A stretch of DNA of 51,876 bases from Comamonadaceae bacterium. Its GTDB lineage: Bacteria; Pseudomonadota; Gammaproteobacteria; Burkholderiales; Burkholderiaceae_C. The DNA lies in contig JAIXRH010000087.1 in assembly GCA_027485285.1 (NCBI GenBank), positions 1 to 51,876 of the forward strand, in the 5' to 3' direction. The position numbers were made by a program, and so were the translations under genes. Below are positions 24,680-32,739 of the stretch, piece after piece. How positions within the stretch are numbered: the first letter of the stretch is position 1; the number at the start of each line of letters is the position of its first letter. The notes beneath the pieces were generated by a model that was given only the letters and a program-made list of their open reading frames with translations, ran no database searches and had not been told where the DNA came from.

Positions 24680-25660
24680 ATGCCCAGCAGCCTTTCTCGT
24701 CGTCAACTTCTCAAAGCCAGTTTGCTCAGCGCAGTCGCGTCGCCTGCGATGGCGCAAAGCTCTGGCGCCTACCCGGCTCGTCCCATCAAATTCGTGGTTC
24801 CCATCACACCAGGGGGGAGCAATGATGTGGTGGCAAGAACCATTGCACAAAAACTCACCGAGCTTTGGAATCAGCCTGTCACCGTCGACAACAAACCAGG
24901 CGCTGGGATGAACTTGGGCGCGGACTTTGTGGCCAAGAGTGCGCCAGATGGCTACACATGGCTGTTAGGTGCCAACAATATTTTTGTCACCAATCCGCAT
25001 GTGGGCAAAACACCCTTTGATGTCTTCAAAGATTTCACCCCCATCACGCAAGTCGCCTTGGTGCCCTTTGTCTTGGTGGTACATCCTTCGGTCCCCGCTC
25101 GCAACGTGGCCGAATTGGTGGAATACGCCAAACGCAATCCAGACAAGCTGAACTACGGCTCATCAGGCAACGGCTCACCACAGCAGTTGGCCACCGAAAT
25201 GCTCAACTTTGCGGCGGGCATCAAAATCCAACACGTCCCTTACAAAGGTGCGGTGCCTGCCATCACAGACTTACTGGCCGGACGCATTCAAGTCTTCATT
25301 GGTGCCGTCAACTCGCTGCTGCCCCATATCCGCGATGGCAAATTGCGCATGTTGGCTGGCGCAGGGGGTAAGCGCTTCACGGCTTTCCCCGAACTACCCG
25401 CCATTGCGGAGACCGTCCCAGGCGTTGCCTTGGATGTGTGGTTGGGTGTGTTCATGCCAGCAGGTGTGCCCAGAGACATCGTCACCAAAGCAAATGCCGA
25501 CATTGCCCGCGTATTACAAATGCCCGACATCAAAAATAGCTTGGCATCACAAGGCATTGAAGCCGTGACGTCGACGCCCGAAGCCTTGAGCAACATCATT
25601 CGGGATGACTACGCCCGATGGGGCAAAGTGATTCGTGAAGCTGATATCAAAGCAGATTGA
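24680..25660 (+). CDS. Bug/TctC-family periplasmic solute receptor (Tat-leader type)
   Basis: The 326-residue protein has a leader with a clear twin-arginine motif (SRRQLLK) and an AMA-type cleavage site, then the Bug start YPARPIKFVVPITPGGSNDVVARTIAQKL. Further hallmarks are VDNKPGAGMNLGADFVAKSAPDGYTWLLG and YGSSGNGSPQQLATEM. Bug proteins bind carboxylates and other small acids; some serve the TctAB transporter and many are sensors or orphan receptors. ATG at 24680 has AGGAG eight bases upstream; a longer upstream frame is spurious. It is inserted between the molybdenum enzyme and ThDP enzyme genes. No tctAB lies in the window. Confidence 0.92.
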   Translation: MPSSLSRRQLLKASLLSAVASPAMAQSSGAYPARPIKFVVPITPGGSNDVVARTIAQKLTELWNQPVTVDNKPGAGMNLGADFVAKSAPDGYTWLLGANNIFVTNPHVGKTPFDVFKDFTPITQVALVPFVLVVHPSVPARNVAELVEYAKRNPDKLNYGSSGNGSPQQLATEMLNFAAGIKIQHVPYKGAVPAITDLLAGRIQVFIGAVNSLLPHIRDGKLRMLAGAGGKRFTAFPELPAIAETVPGVALDVWLGVFMPAGVPRDIVTKANADIARVLQMPDIKNSLASQGIEAVTSTPEALSNIIRDDYARWGKVIREADIKAD

Positions 25661-25665
25661 AAAAT

Positions 25666-27444
25666 ATGACCCAACGTGAAATCCCGATCCCCAATACCGA
25701 GGCTCCGACCTACTGGGGAAGTGACACGCTCGCTGAATGTTTGCGTGCCATGAAGGTGCCTTATTTGGCGCTCAACCCAGGCGCCAGCTACCGAGGATTG
25801 CACGACAGTTTGGTCAACCATTTAGGCAACCAGTCACCCCAGATGCTGCTGTGTTTGCATGAAGAAGTCGCCATCGCCATTGCCCAAGGCTATGCCAAAG
25901 CCAGCGGCGAGATGATGGGGGCAGTGGTTCACTCCAACGTGGGCTTGATGCACGCCACCATGGCCATCTTCAACGCGTGGTGCGACCGCGTGCCCATGTT
26001 GATACTGGGTGCCACTGGCCCGTGGGATGCCGCACGCCGCCGCCCTTGGATTGATTGGATTCACACGGTCAGCGATCAAGGCGCTTTGGTGCGTGACTAC
26101 ACCAAATGGGACAACCAACCAGGCTCAGTTCCCGCAGCCGTGGAGGCCATGCTGCGCGGTTCACAAATCGCGCAAACCGCGCCGCGCGGACCGGTGTACA
26201 TCAACTTGGATGCAGCACTGCAAGAAGCCCGCACGGACACACTTTTGCCAATTCCAGACCCAAGTCGGTATGCAGCCCCGCAAGCTGCACCGCCAGCGCC
26301 TAACGATGTTCGCGTTGCCGCACAGTGGTTGTCGAGTGCACAACGCCCAGTGATATTGATGGGGCGTATGTCGCGCAGTGAAGCTGACTGGGATGCCCGC
26401 GTCGCTTTGGCAGAAAAGCTTCAAGCCACAGTGGTCACCGATTTAAAAAATGCGGCCAGCTTTCCCACCGCACATCCCCAGCATGCGGCGCCCCCCGGTT
26501 ACTTCATGAGCCCTGAAGCTTGCGCTGCTGTGCGAGAGGCCGATGTCGTGCTGATGCTCGACTGGGTCGACCCAGGTGGTGCCTTCAAACAAGCCCTCCA
26601 GGGTGAGGCATGCCAAGCCAAGGTCATCCAGGTGTCACTGGACATGCACATACACCGAGGCTGGAGCATGGACATGGGCAGTTTGCCACCCAGTGACTTG
26701 TTCATGCTGAGCGAGCCCGATGCAGCCGTGCATGCGTTGCTGCCAGCGTGCCATGCAAAACCCAAACAAATTTGGCCTGCACGGGCCGCTTTACCCCCCT
26801 TACCTGAAGGTGATGTCATCAGTCTGCGCGCGCTCTCGCAAGCGTTGGCGCAAGCCACAGAAGGCACCCCGCTGTGTGTGGCGCGCTTGCCTTTGGGTTG
26901 GCACGGGGCCTACCGAGACTTTGCCCACCCGCTCGATTACTTGGGTGCTGACGGTGGCGGCGGCATTGGCGCTGGCCCTGGCAACGCGGTGGGGGTGGCC
27001 TTGGCGCTGCGAGACGCCAAGACCGATCGAATTCCCGTGGCATTGATTGGCGACGGTGACTTTTTAATGGGCAACACAGCGATCTGGACTGCTGTTCGCT
27101 ATGGCATTCCCGTTTTGGTCATCGTGTGTAACAACCACTCCTTCTTCAATGATGAGTTACACCAAGAGCGGGTGGCCAAAGAACGACACAGGCCCCCAGA
27201 AAACAAGTGGATTGGTCAACGCATGTCGGATCCAGAAATCAATATCGCCATGATGGCCAGTGCCATGGGGGCAACCGCTCTGGGTCCCATCCACGCTCGC
27301 CAAGAATTGCAAGCGGCGATCGCTCAAGGTTTGAAAGCGGTGCGGCTTGGTCAAACTTGCGTGATCGATGTCAACGTTGCACCCGGCTATGACACCAACA
27401 TGAGTGGTCAAAACTCGACCCAATCATCCGTCCACAAACGCTAA
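25666..27444 (+). CDS. ThDP-dependent enzyme of the acetolactate synthase/benzoylformate decarboxylase superfamily
   Basis: The 592-residue protein has the PYR-central-PP layout of 2-oxoacid decarboxylases. The activating glutamate is in HEEVAIAIAQGYAKASG (Glu66), and the Mg-ThDP motif runs from Gly462-Asp-Gly-Asp to Asn489-Asn490 (GDGDF to NNHSFF). Database-style labels for this group are often acetolactate synthase-like, but no regulatory subunit gene adjoins. The aldehyde dehydrogenase 17 bp downstream suggests a decarboxylase that yields an aldehyde from an aryl- or alkyl-2-oxoacid. ATG at 25666, 5 bp after the Bug stop, is preferred over a TTG overlapping it. A C-C lyase role like oxalyl-CoA or hydroxyacyl lyases cannot be excluded. 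Confidence 0.85.
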   Translation: MTQREIPIPNTEAPTYWGSDTLAECLRAMKVPYLALNPGASYRGLHDSLVNHLGNQSPQMLLCLHEEVAIAIAQGYAKASGEMMGAVVHSNVGLMHATMAIFNAWCDRVPMLILGATGPWDAARRRPWIDWIHTVSDQGALVRDYTKWDNQPGSVPAAVEAMLRGSQIAQTAPRGPVYINLDAALQEARTDTLLPIPDPSRYAAPQAAPPAPNDVRVAAQWLSSAQRPVILMGRMSRSEADWDARVALAEKLQATVVTDLKNAASFPTAHPQHAAPPGYFMSPEACAAVREADVVLMLDWVDPGGAFKQALQGEACQAKVIQVSLDMHIHRGWSMDMGSLPPSDLFMLSEPDAAVHALLPACHAKPKQIWPARAALPPLPEGDVISLRALSQALAQATEGTPLCVARLPLGWHGAYRDFAHPLDYLGADGGGGIGAGPGNAVGVALALRDAKTDRIPVALIGDGDFLMGNTAIWTAVRYGIPVLVIVCNNHSFFNDELHQERVAKERHRPPENKWIGQRMSDPEINIAMMASAMGATALGPIHARQELQAAIAQGLKAVRLGQTCVIDVNVAPGYDTNMSGQNSTQSSVHKR

Positions 27445-27461
27445 AAGATTTCGGCCAAACT

Positions 27462-28928
27462 ATGGATATCACCAGTGCAACCCTTCAATCCATGCTGCCC
27501 AAAAAACGGGACCTTTACTACGGCGGTGCATGGCATCTGCCAAAAGGTGGCTACCAAGACACGATCAACCCAGCCACTGGCGAATCGTTAGGACAAGTTG
27601 CCAACGCCAACGCGGACGATGTGCATGCGGCATACCAAGCCGCACAAGCAGCATTTGAGCCCTGGCGCAAACTCAAGCCCTTAGAGCGTGCTGCCTTGCT
27701 GAAAAAAGTGGCGGCTGTTTTGCGTGACAATGCCTTTGAGCTTGCCATGATCGATGCCGCCAACTGCGGCAACCCCATCAGCGAAATGCAACGTGACGCA
27801 TTGATCGCTGCTACACAAATTGAGTACTTTGCAGGTTTAGCCACAGAAATTAAAGGCGAAACACTGCCCATGGGTGATGGCATTTTGAATTACTCGGTGC
27901 GTGAGCCCTACGGCGTTTGCGCTCGCATCGTGGCATACAACCACCCCATTATGTTCACGGCAGGCAAAATGGCGCCCCCCCTGATCGCGGGCAACACCGT
28001 GATCATGAAGCCACCCTACCAAGCACCGCTTTCAGCCTTGCGCATGATGGAGTTGATTGATGGCATCTTGCCGCCAGGTGTTCTCAACATCATCAGCGCA
28101 GATTCCGAAGGCAGCCAAGCTTTGGTCAACCACCCTGGCATTCCTCGCTTAGCACTCATCGGTAGCGTGCCAACCGGTCGGGCTATTGCCAAGGCTGGGG
28201 CAGAGCGACTCAAGCATGTCACGCTGGAGTTGGGCGGAAAAAATGCTTGCATCATTTTCCCAGATGCAGACTTATCCAAAGCCATTCCTGGCGCGGTGAA
28301 CGGCATGAACTTCACGTGGTGCGGACAAAGTTGCGGCTCTACGTCCAGACTGTTTATTCATACCTCGATCTATGACCAAGTGATGGCAGGTGTGCTGCAA
28401 GCGATTCAACATTACAAACCTGGCATTCCCACTGAGATGGCGACCACCATGGGTGCCATCGTCTCAAAAGCGCAATGGGAGAAAGTCAAACACTACATTG
28501 AAATTGCCAAACAAGATGGCGCCACACTGGCCTATGGCGGCTCAGTGCCCCAAGCACCCGAACTGGCCAAAGGTTGGTTTGTAGAGCCCACCGTCTTCAC
28601 AAATGTCACACAGCACATGCGAATTTTCAAGGAAGAAGTATTTGGACCTGTGCTGTCCGTGATCAAGTGGGAGAACGAGGACGATCTGTTCAGCCAAGTC
28701 AACGCCGTGGACTATGGCTTGACGGCCTCGATTTGGACCACCAATTTAGCCCAAGCACACCAAGCTGTGAGCCGCGTGCAATCTGGTTATGTGTGGGTGA
28801 ACCACGTCAGCAGTCATTTCATCGGTGCGTCATTTGGCGGTTACAAACAATCTGGCATTGGACGCGAAGAGGGGTTTGATGAGTTGCTGACTTATACGCA
28901 ACACAAGAATGTTCACGTGGTGCTTTGA
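27462..28928 (+). CDS. NAD(P)-dependent aldehyde dehydrogenase
   Basis: The 488-residue enzyme shows catalytic Cys291 (in WCGQSCGSTSR) and general base Glu256 (LELGGKN), plus the C-terminal SGIGREEG phrase. It resembles betaine- or aromatic-aldehyde dehydrogenases. The cofactor loop usually written KPSEQTPL is KPPYQAPL here, so the Glu that contacts the NAD ribose is a Tyr; this may relax or shift cofactor preference. It would oxidise the aldehyde made by the ThDP enzyme to an acid. It is last in the plus-strand operon. Confidence 0.92.
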   Translation: MDITSATLQSMLPKKRDLYYGGAWHLPKGGYQDTINPATGESLGQVANANADDVHAAYQAAQAAFEPWRKLKPLERAALLKKVAAVLRDNAFELAMIDAANCGNPISEMQRDALIAATQIEYFAGLATEIKGETLPMGDGILNYSVREPYGVCARIVAYNHPIMFTAGKMAPPLIAGNTVIMKPPYQAPLSALRMMELIDGILPPGVLNIISADSEGSQALVNHPGIPRLALIGSVPTGRAIAKAGAERLKHVTLELGGKNACIIFPDADLSKAIPGAVNGMNFTWCGQSCGSTSRLFIHTSIYDQVMAGVLQAIQHYKPGIPTEMATTMGAIVSKAQWEKVKHYIEIAKQDGATLAYGGSVPQAPELAKGWFVEPTVFTNVTQHMRIFKEEVFGPVLSVIKWENEDDLFSQVNAVDYGLTASIWTTNLAQAHQAVSRVQSGYVWVNHVSSHFIGASFGGYKQSGIGREEGFDELLTYTQHKNVHVVL

Positions 28929-28964
28929 TACAAAGCAAGCCCTCGTGCATCAGAGGGCCCTCTG
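28923..28964. terminator. Nested inverted repeats at the convergent end of two operons
   Basis: CTTTG-ATA-CAAAG (28923-28935) covers the ALDH stop codon. GCCCTC (28939-28944) pairs with GAGGGC (28953-28958), and CAGAGGGCCCTCTG (28951-28964) is a 14-bp perfect palindrome, so alternative hairpins are possible. It lies between two converging operons and may end transcription in one or both directions, but there is no clear T-tract. Confidence 0.4.
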
Positions 28965-29022
28965 GTCAATACCCTTTGCGCCATCGCCAAAGAATCTGTC
29001 ATCAAAGGGCATGTTCCGGATT

Positions 29023-30021
29023 TCAGCGCCGCGCGTGGACCAAGGCGCGTTGGTAAGTATTCAAGTCAATGAACTTGGCTGCATCTGGCGCTTTGCCACC
29101 CCATTGCCCTTCGATCTCGGCACGCAAGGCCAACACGTTTTGAAAGCCCGGCATGTCAAAAGCGCAGTCCTTCGCCAAACCGCTACCGGTCGTGGTCAAT
29201 TCCGCGTACGTCAGTTCTGCGACCTTCTGAGTCACCTTGAGTTCTCGCATGAGCACTCGCAGGGCCACCTCGCGTTGCGCGGGATCTAAGGCTGCACGGC
29301 AGCCCTCAATGTAGCCAGACAAGTAACGCTCAAGCGCAGAACCGTTTTGAGTCATCCAAGGTCGCATGACAAAAACCCCTTGTGCCTGGTAGGCGCCAAA
29401 TAGGTCAACTGTGCGTCCTAAGCTCTTTGCGCCCCGTTCTTTGGCCAAAAAGTTCCAAGGTGGGTTCAGCAAGGTGGCTGCGCCAGCTGGCGTATCCAGA
29501 CCTTTGGTGCGAGCCTCTGAGCCGCCCAGCGGATCGAGTTTGTAGTCTTGGCCTTCTTTGAGGCCTGCATCTTTGAGAATCTTGCGACCAATCAGTGCGT
29601 AAGCCGTGTTGGGGGCATCCACCACATACGTGCGACCGCGCAGGTCCGACACTTTGTTGATGTCTTGACGCACCAGCAATTCGTTCATGCCACCGTCACC
29701 TCCGGCCACAATGACCGCATCTGCCTTTGCGCCCTCGATCATGGCCACGGCGTTATCCACTGCAGCATGCGCAATTTCAAAACGACCCGCCGCCAAGCCT
29801 GCTCGCTGTTCCACCGAATTGGGTGTGAACTGCATTTGCAAGGTGACGCCACGCTGGGTGAAAAAACCTTTCTCTTGCGCCATGTAAATCGGCAAGTTAC
29901 TGGCACCACGAAACACATTGACACGCAGTGTGACAGGGTCATTCGCTGGGGCTGGTGCCTGCCACAAGCTGGCGCAACCTGCCATCGACACAGCGGCGAA
30001 AAGAGCTAAGATTTTTTTCAT
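29023..30021 (-). CDS. NMT1/SsuA-like substrate-binding lipoprotein
   Basis: The 332-residue protein starts with a lipoprotein signal (hydrophobic stretch ending in MAGC, the lipobox cysteine at about residue 15). It continues with the NMT1/THI5-like binding fold: LRVNVFRGASNLPIYMAQEKGFFTQRGVTLQMQF and WNFLAKERG. Relatives bind sulfonates, nitrate, taurine or pyrimidine precursors for ABC uptake. No ATPase or permease is adjacent, so it is an orphan receptor here. ATG at 30021 has AAGGAAG upstream. It is last in a six-gene minus-strand operon, 22 bp after a Bug gene. Confidence 0.85.
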   Translation of the reverse strand: MKKILALFAAVSMAGCASLWQAPAPANDPVTLRVNVFRGASNLPIYMAQEKGFFTQRGVTLQMQFTPNSVEQRAGLAAGRFEIAHAAVDNAVAMIEGAKADAVIVAGGDGGMNELLVRQDINKVSDLRGRTYVVDAPNTAYALIGRKILKDAGLKEGQDYKLDPLGGSEARTKGLDTPAGAATLLNPPWNFLAKERGAKSLGRTVDLFGAYQAQGVFVMRPWMTQNGSALERYLSGYIEGCRAALDPAQREVALRVLMRELKVTQKVAELTYAELTTTGSGLAKDCAFDMPGFQNVLALRAEIEGQWGGKAPDAAKFIDLNTYQRALVHARR

Positions 30022-30043
30022 AAACTTCCTTTGCAAATGACCA

Positions 30044-31051
30044 TTATTCGGCTTTGATACCAATATCACGCACCAGCTTTGTCCAACGATCCACATCGCG
30101 CTTGACCAGCGCCCGGGTTTGGTCGGCATTCAGCAACATGGGCTTGCCCCCCGCCTTGCGGAAGTTGTCTTGAAGATCTGGCTGCGCAATGACTTTGGCA
30201 AGTTCGCTGCGCAAACGTTCTTGAATGTCGAGCGGTGTTTTCTTCGGCAAGAAATACCCAAACCATGACTCTAAATCGAGCGGCGCCACCCCACTCTCCA
30301 AGATGGTGGGAACTTCTGGATGCATGGGATTGCGCTCGGCGCCTGAAACGGCGATCGCTTTGACCGTCCCCGCATTCACTTGCACGCGTGCGGTCGACGA
30401 GAGATCGAAAAAGACGTCCACACGGCCACCCAACAAGTCTTGGTAAGCGGCTTGGGCACCCCGGTAAGGCACATGCACCACGTTGACGCCAGCCAAATAC
30501 CAAAGCGCTGCGGCAAGCACGTGTTGACCCGAACCGTTACCAGCTGAGGCGTATGTGAGTTTGCCTGGGTTGGCCTTGGCATAAGCGACCAACTCTTTGA
30601 GTGAATTGAAAGGGAGATCTTTACGCGACATCAAGGTGTAGCTGTAACTGACAGCAAGCCCCACAGGCTCGAAGTCGCGCAGACTGTCATAGGGCAATTT
30701 TTCATACAACCCCATGTTGAGGGCGATGTTGGACACCGAACCCATGAGCAAGGTGTAGCCATCGGGATCGGCTTTGGCAGCAGCGTCAGTTCCTACGAGG
30801 GTGCCTGAACCAGGCTTGTTCTCAACCACCACGCTCTGTCCCAAGGACTTGCTCAAACGGTCGGCCAACGCGCGTGCCACGAAGTCAAAACCACCACCCG
30901 GCGGCTGCGGCACGATCACGCGCAGTGCACGATTGGGATAAGCAGTTTGGGCCATGACGCTTGGCGCTGATCCCAACAAACACATCAACGGTAACGCCTG
31001 CACAAGGCTACGGCGCTTCGAGTCCACCACAGAAGTACGCATCTCCATCAT
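30044..31051 (-). CDS. Bug/TctC-family periplasmic solute receptor
   Basis: About 335 residues. A positively charged N terminus (SKRRS) and hydrophobic leader end at VMAQ, followed by YPNRALRVIVPQPPGGGFDFVARALADRLSKSLGQSVVVENKPGSGT and DPDGYTLLMGS, all typical of Bug proteins. Several in-frame starts exist (GTG 31060, ATG 31057, 31051, 31048, 31042); 31051 has the best-placed AAGG. It is one of three Bug paralogues in the island, and their overall sequences differ clearly, so they probably bind different acids. Confidence 0.9.
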   Translation of the reverse strand: MMEMRTSVVDSKRRSLVQALPLMCLLGSAPSVMAQTAYPNRALRVIVPQPPGGGFDFVARALADRLSKSLGQSVVVENKPGSGTLVGTDAAAKADPDGYTLLMGSVSNIALNMGLYEKLPYDSLRDFEPVGLAVSYSYTLMSRKDLPFNSLKELVAYAKANPGKLTYASAGNGSGQHVLAAALWYLAGVNVVHVPYRGAQAAYQDLLGGRVDVFFDLSSTARVQVNAGTVKAIAVSGAERNPMHPEVPTILESGVAPLDLESWFGYFLPKKTPLDIQERLRSELAKVIAQPDLQDNFRKAGGKPMLLNADQTRALVKRDVDRWTKLVRDIGIKAE

Positions 31052-31088
31052 GACCATCACCTTTCAAAAATGTAATTTTGCTAACGAC

Positions 31089-31706
31089 TCAACGCTCCAA
31101 TTCGCCACCTGCCAACCATCGAGCGCCACGCTGGTAAAGCTCTTGAACCACCGGGCCCTTCAACATGGGCATGTCCATCTTGACCGTGTAACCAATGCGC
31201 GTTTGGATATAAGCCAGATGGCGATAGCCCTCAGGGAAGTCGGCCAGTGCGGCTGTGTCCAACTTCAGCTGGGCGGATGAATCGACCGGGTCAATTCGGT
31301 CCTTTTCATAGATGGGTTGACGGTGCAGCAATTTCCATTCGCCGTTGTGACGGATCACAAAATCATAAAAACGGCCGGTACACACCACATCACACAAAAC
31401 AGGACCGTTCTCGCCCTCCACCATGCCGCGCTGAGAAATGGTCATTTTGGTTTGTGCAATTGCGCGGTCTCCTGACACTTCCACCGCAGAGCCGCCCAAA
31501 AAGTGCAAGATGCTCACACCTTTGGCCCAGCCCTCTTGAGTCACTCGGATGAATTCGGCATAGGGGCCCTGGAACCAAGTAGCCATCATCACACCTTCAG
31601 GATGCCACACAGTGGCGAAACGCTCCCAGTCTCCAGCGTCACGCCACACAGCCCAACGTTCCAACATTTGTCGGATCAAGAGTTCGTCATTCATTGCATT
31701 GCCCAT
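31089..31706 (-). CDS. NTF2/SnoaL-like protein
   Basis: The 205-residue protein has an NTF2-like first part: DELLIRQMLERWAVWRDAGDWERFATVWHPEGVM, then strands including VSGDRAIAQTKMTISQRG and FYDFVIRHNGEWKLLHRQPIYEKD. It also carries a longer C-terminal extension (about 150-205) than the usual fold. Such proteins can be isomerases, hydratases or small subunits of dioxygenases. The start has CGGAGA upstream. It lies between two Bug genes in the LigW-like operon. No reaction can be assigned. Confidence 0.78.
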   Translation of the reverse strand: MGNAMNDELLIRQMLERWAVWRDAGDWERFATVWHPEGVMMATWFQGPYAEFIRVTQEGWAKGVSILHFLGGSAVEVSGDRAIAQTKMTISQRGMVEGENGPVLCDVVCTGRFYDFVIRHNGEWKLLHRQPIYEKDRIDPVDSSAQLKLDTAALADFPEGYRHLAYIQTRIGYTVKMDMPMLKGPVVQELYQRGARWLAGGELER

Positions 31707-31732
31707 GTTTTGTCTCCGAAAAAGTGTGCGGT

Positions 31733-32713
31733 TTAATCAGCAGAGATTTGTTTGGTGCGAATCACATTGCCCCACCTTGGATAATCTTTGGCCACAATCG
31801 CAACCAACTCACCGGGCGTGGATGCAGAAGCGTCCATGCCAGCCTTTCCCAAAACATCCTTCACTTCGGGCTGACGCAAGATAGCTGCCATCTCAGTGTT
31901 CAAACGGGTCACCACAGCCGAAGGTGTTTTGCTGGGCACAAAGAAGGCGTACCACAGGTCCACGTCAATGCGTTTCACGCCTAACTCTTCAAACGTTGCC
32001 ACATCGGGTGCCACAGGGTGGCGCTTGGGGCTGCCCACAGCCAAGGCATTCAAACGGCCACTTTTCACAAAACCTTGGGCAATGTGCACAGGCAAAAAGC
32101 CTGCATTCAACTCGCCGCTCAACAGGTCCTGGGTATAGCCGGCAGTCCCTCGGTAAGGCACGTGCAACATGAAAGTGTTGGACTCAAGCTTGAACAGTTC
32201 CATGGCCATGTGATGGGGGGTGCCCACGCCGGGAGAGCCAAAGCTGATACTGCCGGGTTTGGCTTTGGCTTCCTTGATCAGATCAGCCAAGGACTTGATG
32301 CCCGTTTTCGGGTTCGACACCAACATCAGCGAGCCATAGGCCGCCATAGAAACAGGGGCGAAATCTTTGACGGGGTCAAAGCCGGCGTTCTTGTACATCT
32401 GAGACGCCATCAACATGGTGTTGGCGCCCATCAACACGGTGTAGCCATCGGGGGTGGATTTAGCCACCGCATCAGCACCAATGTTGCCACTGGCCCCCGC
32501 TTGGTTTTGCACCACCACAGGTTGTCCTAATCGCTCGCTCAAACGTGGTGCGACCACGCGCGCAATGGTGTCCATGCCCGTGCCTGGGGTGAACGGCACG
32601 ATGATCTTGAGGGTTTGGGTGGGGTACGCAGTTTGTGCTGTTGCGCCCCAACTCAAGAGCCCCATCGCAGCCAGCGCGAGGGTGGCCAGTTGTCGGCGAT
32701 CGATGTAATTCAT
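31733..32713 (-). CDS. Bug/TctC-family periplasmic solute receptor
   Basis: The 326-residue protein has a signal peptide (MNYIDRRQLATLALAAMGLLSW, cut after ATAQ), then YPTQTLKIIVPFTPGTGMDTIARVVAPRLSERLGQPVVVQNQAGASGNIG and SPGVGTPHHMAMEL. Start 32713 has AGGAGA upstream; the frame continues 120 residues further but that part is antisense-like noise inside the decarboxylase gene. It follows the LigW-like gene by 26 bp, which suggests it senses or captures the substrate or a precursor of that enzyme. No TctAB partner is present. Confidence 0.92.
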   Translation of the reverse strand: MNYIDRRQLATLALAAMGLLSWGATAQTAYPTQTLKIIVPFTPGTGMDTIARVVAPRLSERLGQPVVVQNQAGASGNIGADAVAKSTPDGYTVLMGANTMLMASQMYKNAGFDPVKDFAPVSMAAYGSLMLVSNPKTGIKSLADLIKEAKAKPGSISFGSPGVGTPHHMAMELFKLESNTFMLHVPYRGTAGYTQDLLSGELNAGFLPVHIAQGFVKSGRLNALAVGSPKRHPVAPDVATFEELGVKRIDVDLWYAFFVPSKTPSAVVTRLNTEMAAILRQPEVKDVLGKAGMDASASTPGELVAIVAKDYPRWGNVIRTKQISAD

Positions 32714-32739
32714 GAAATGGTCTCCTAAAAATAACAAAC

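Noticed and set aside
25666-27444. Acetolactate synthase of branched-chain amino acid synthesis
   Set aside because: No small regulatory subunit or ilv genes adjoin, and the operon context (Mo hydroxylase, Bug, ALDH) points to catabolism.
29023-32713. A complete transport system formed by the Bug proteins and the NMT1 lipoprotein
   Set aside because: No TctA/TctB, ABC permease or ATPase is encoded next to them, so only receptors can be claimed.
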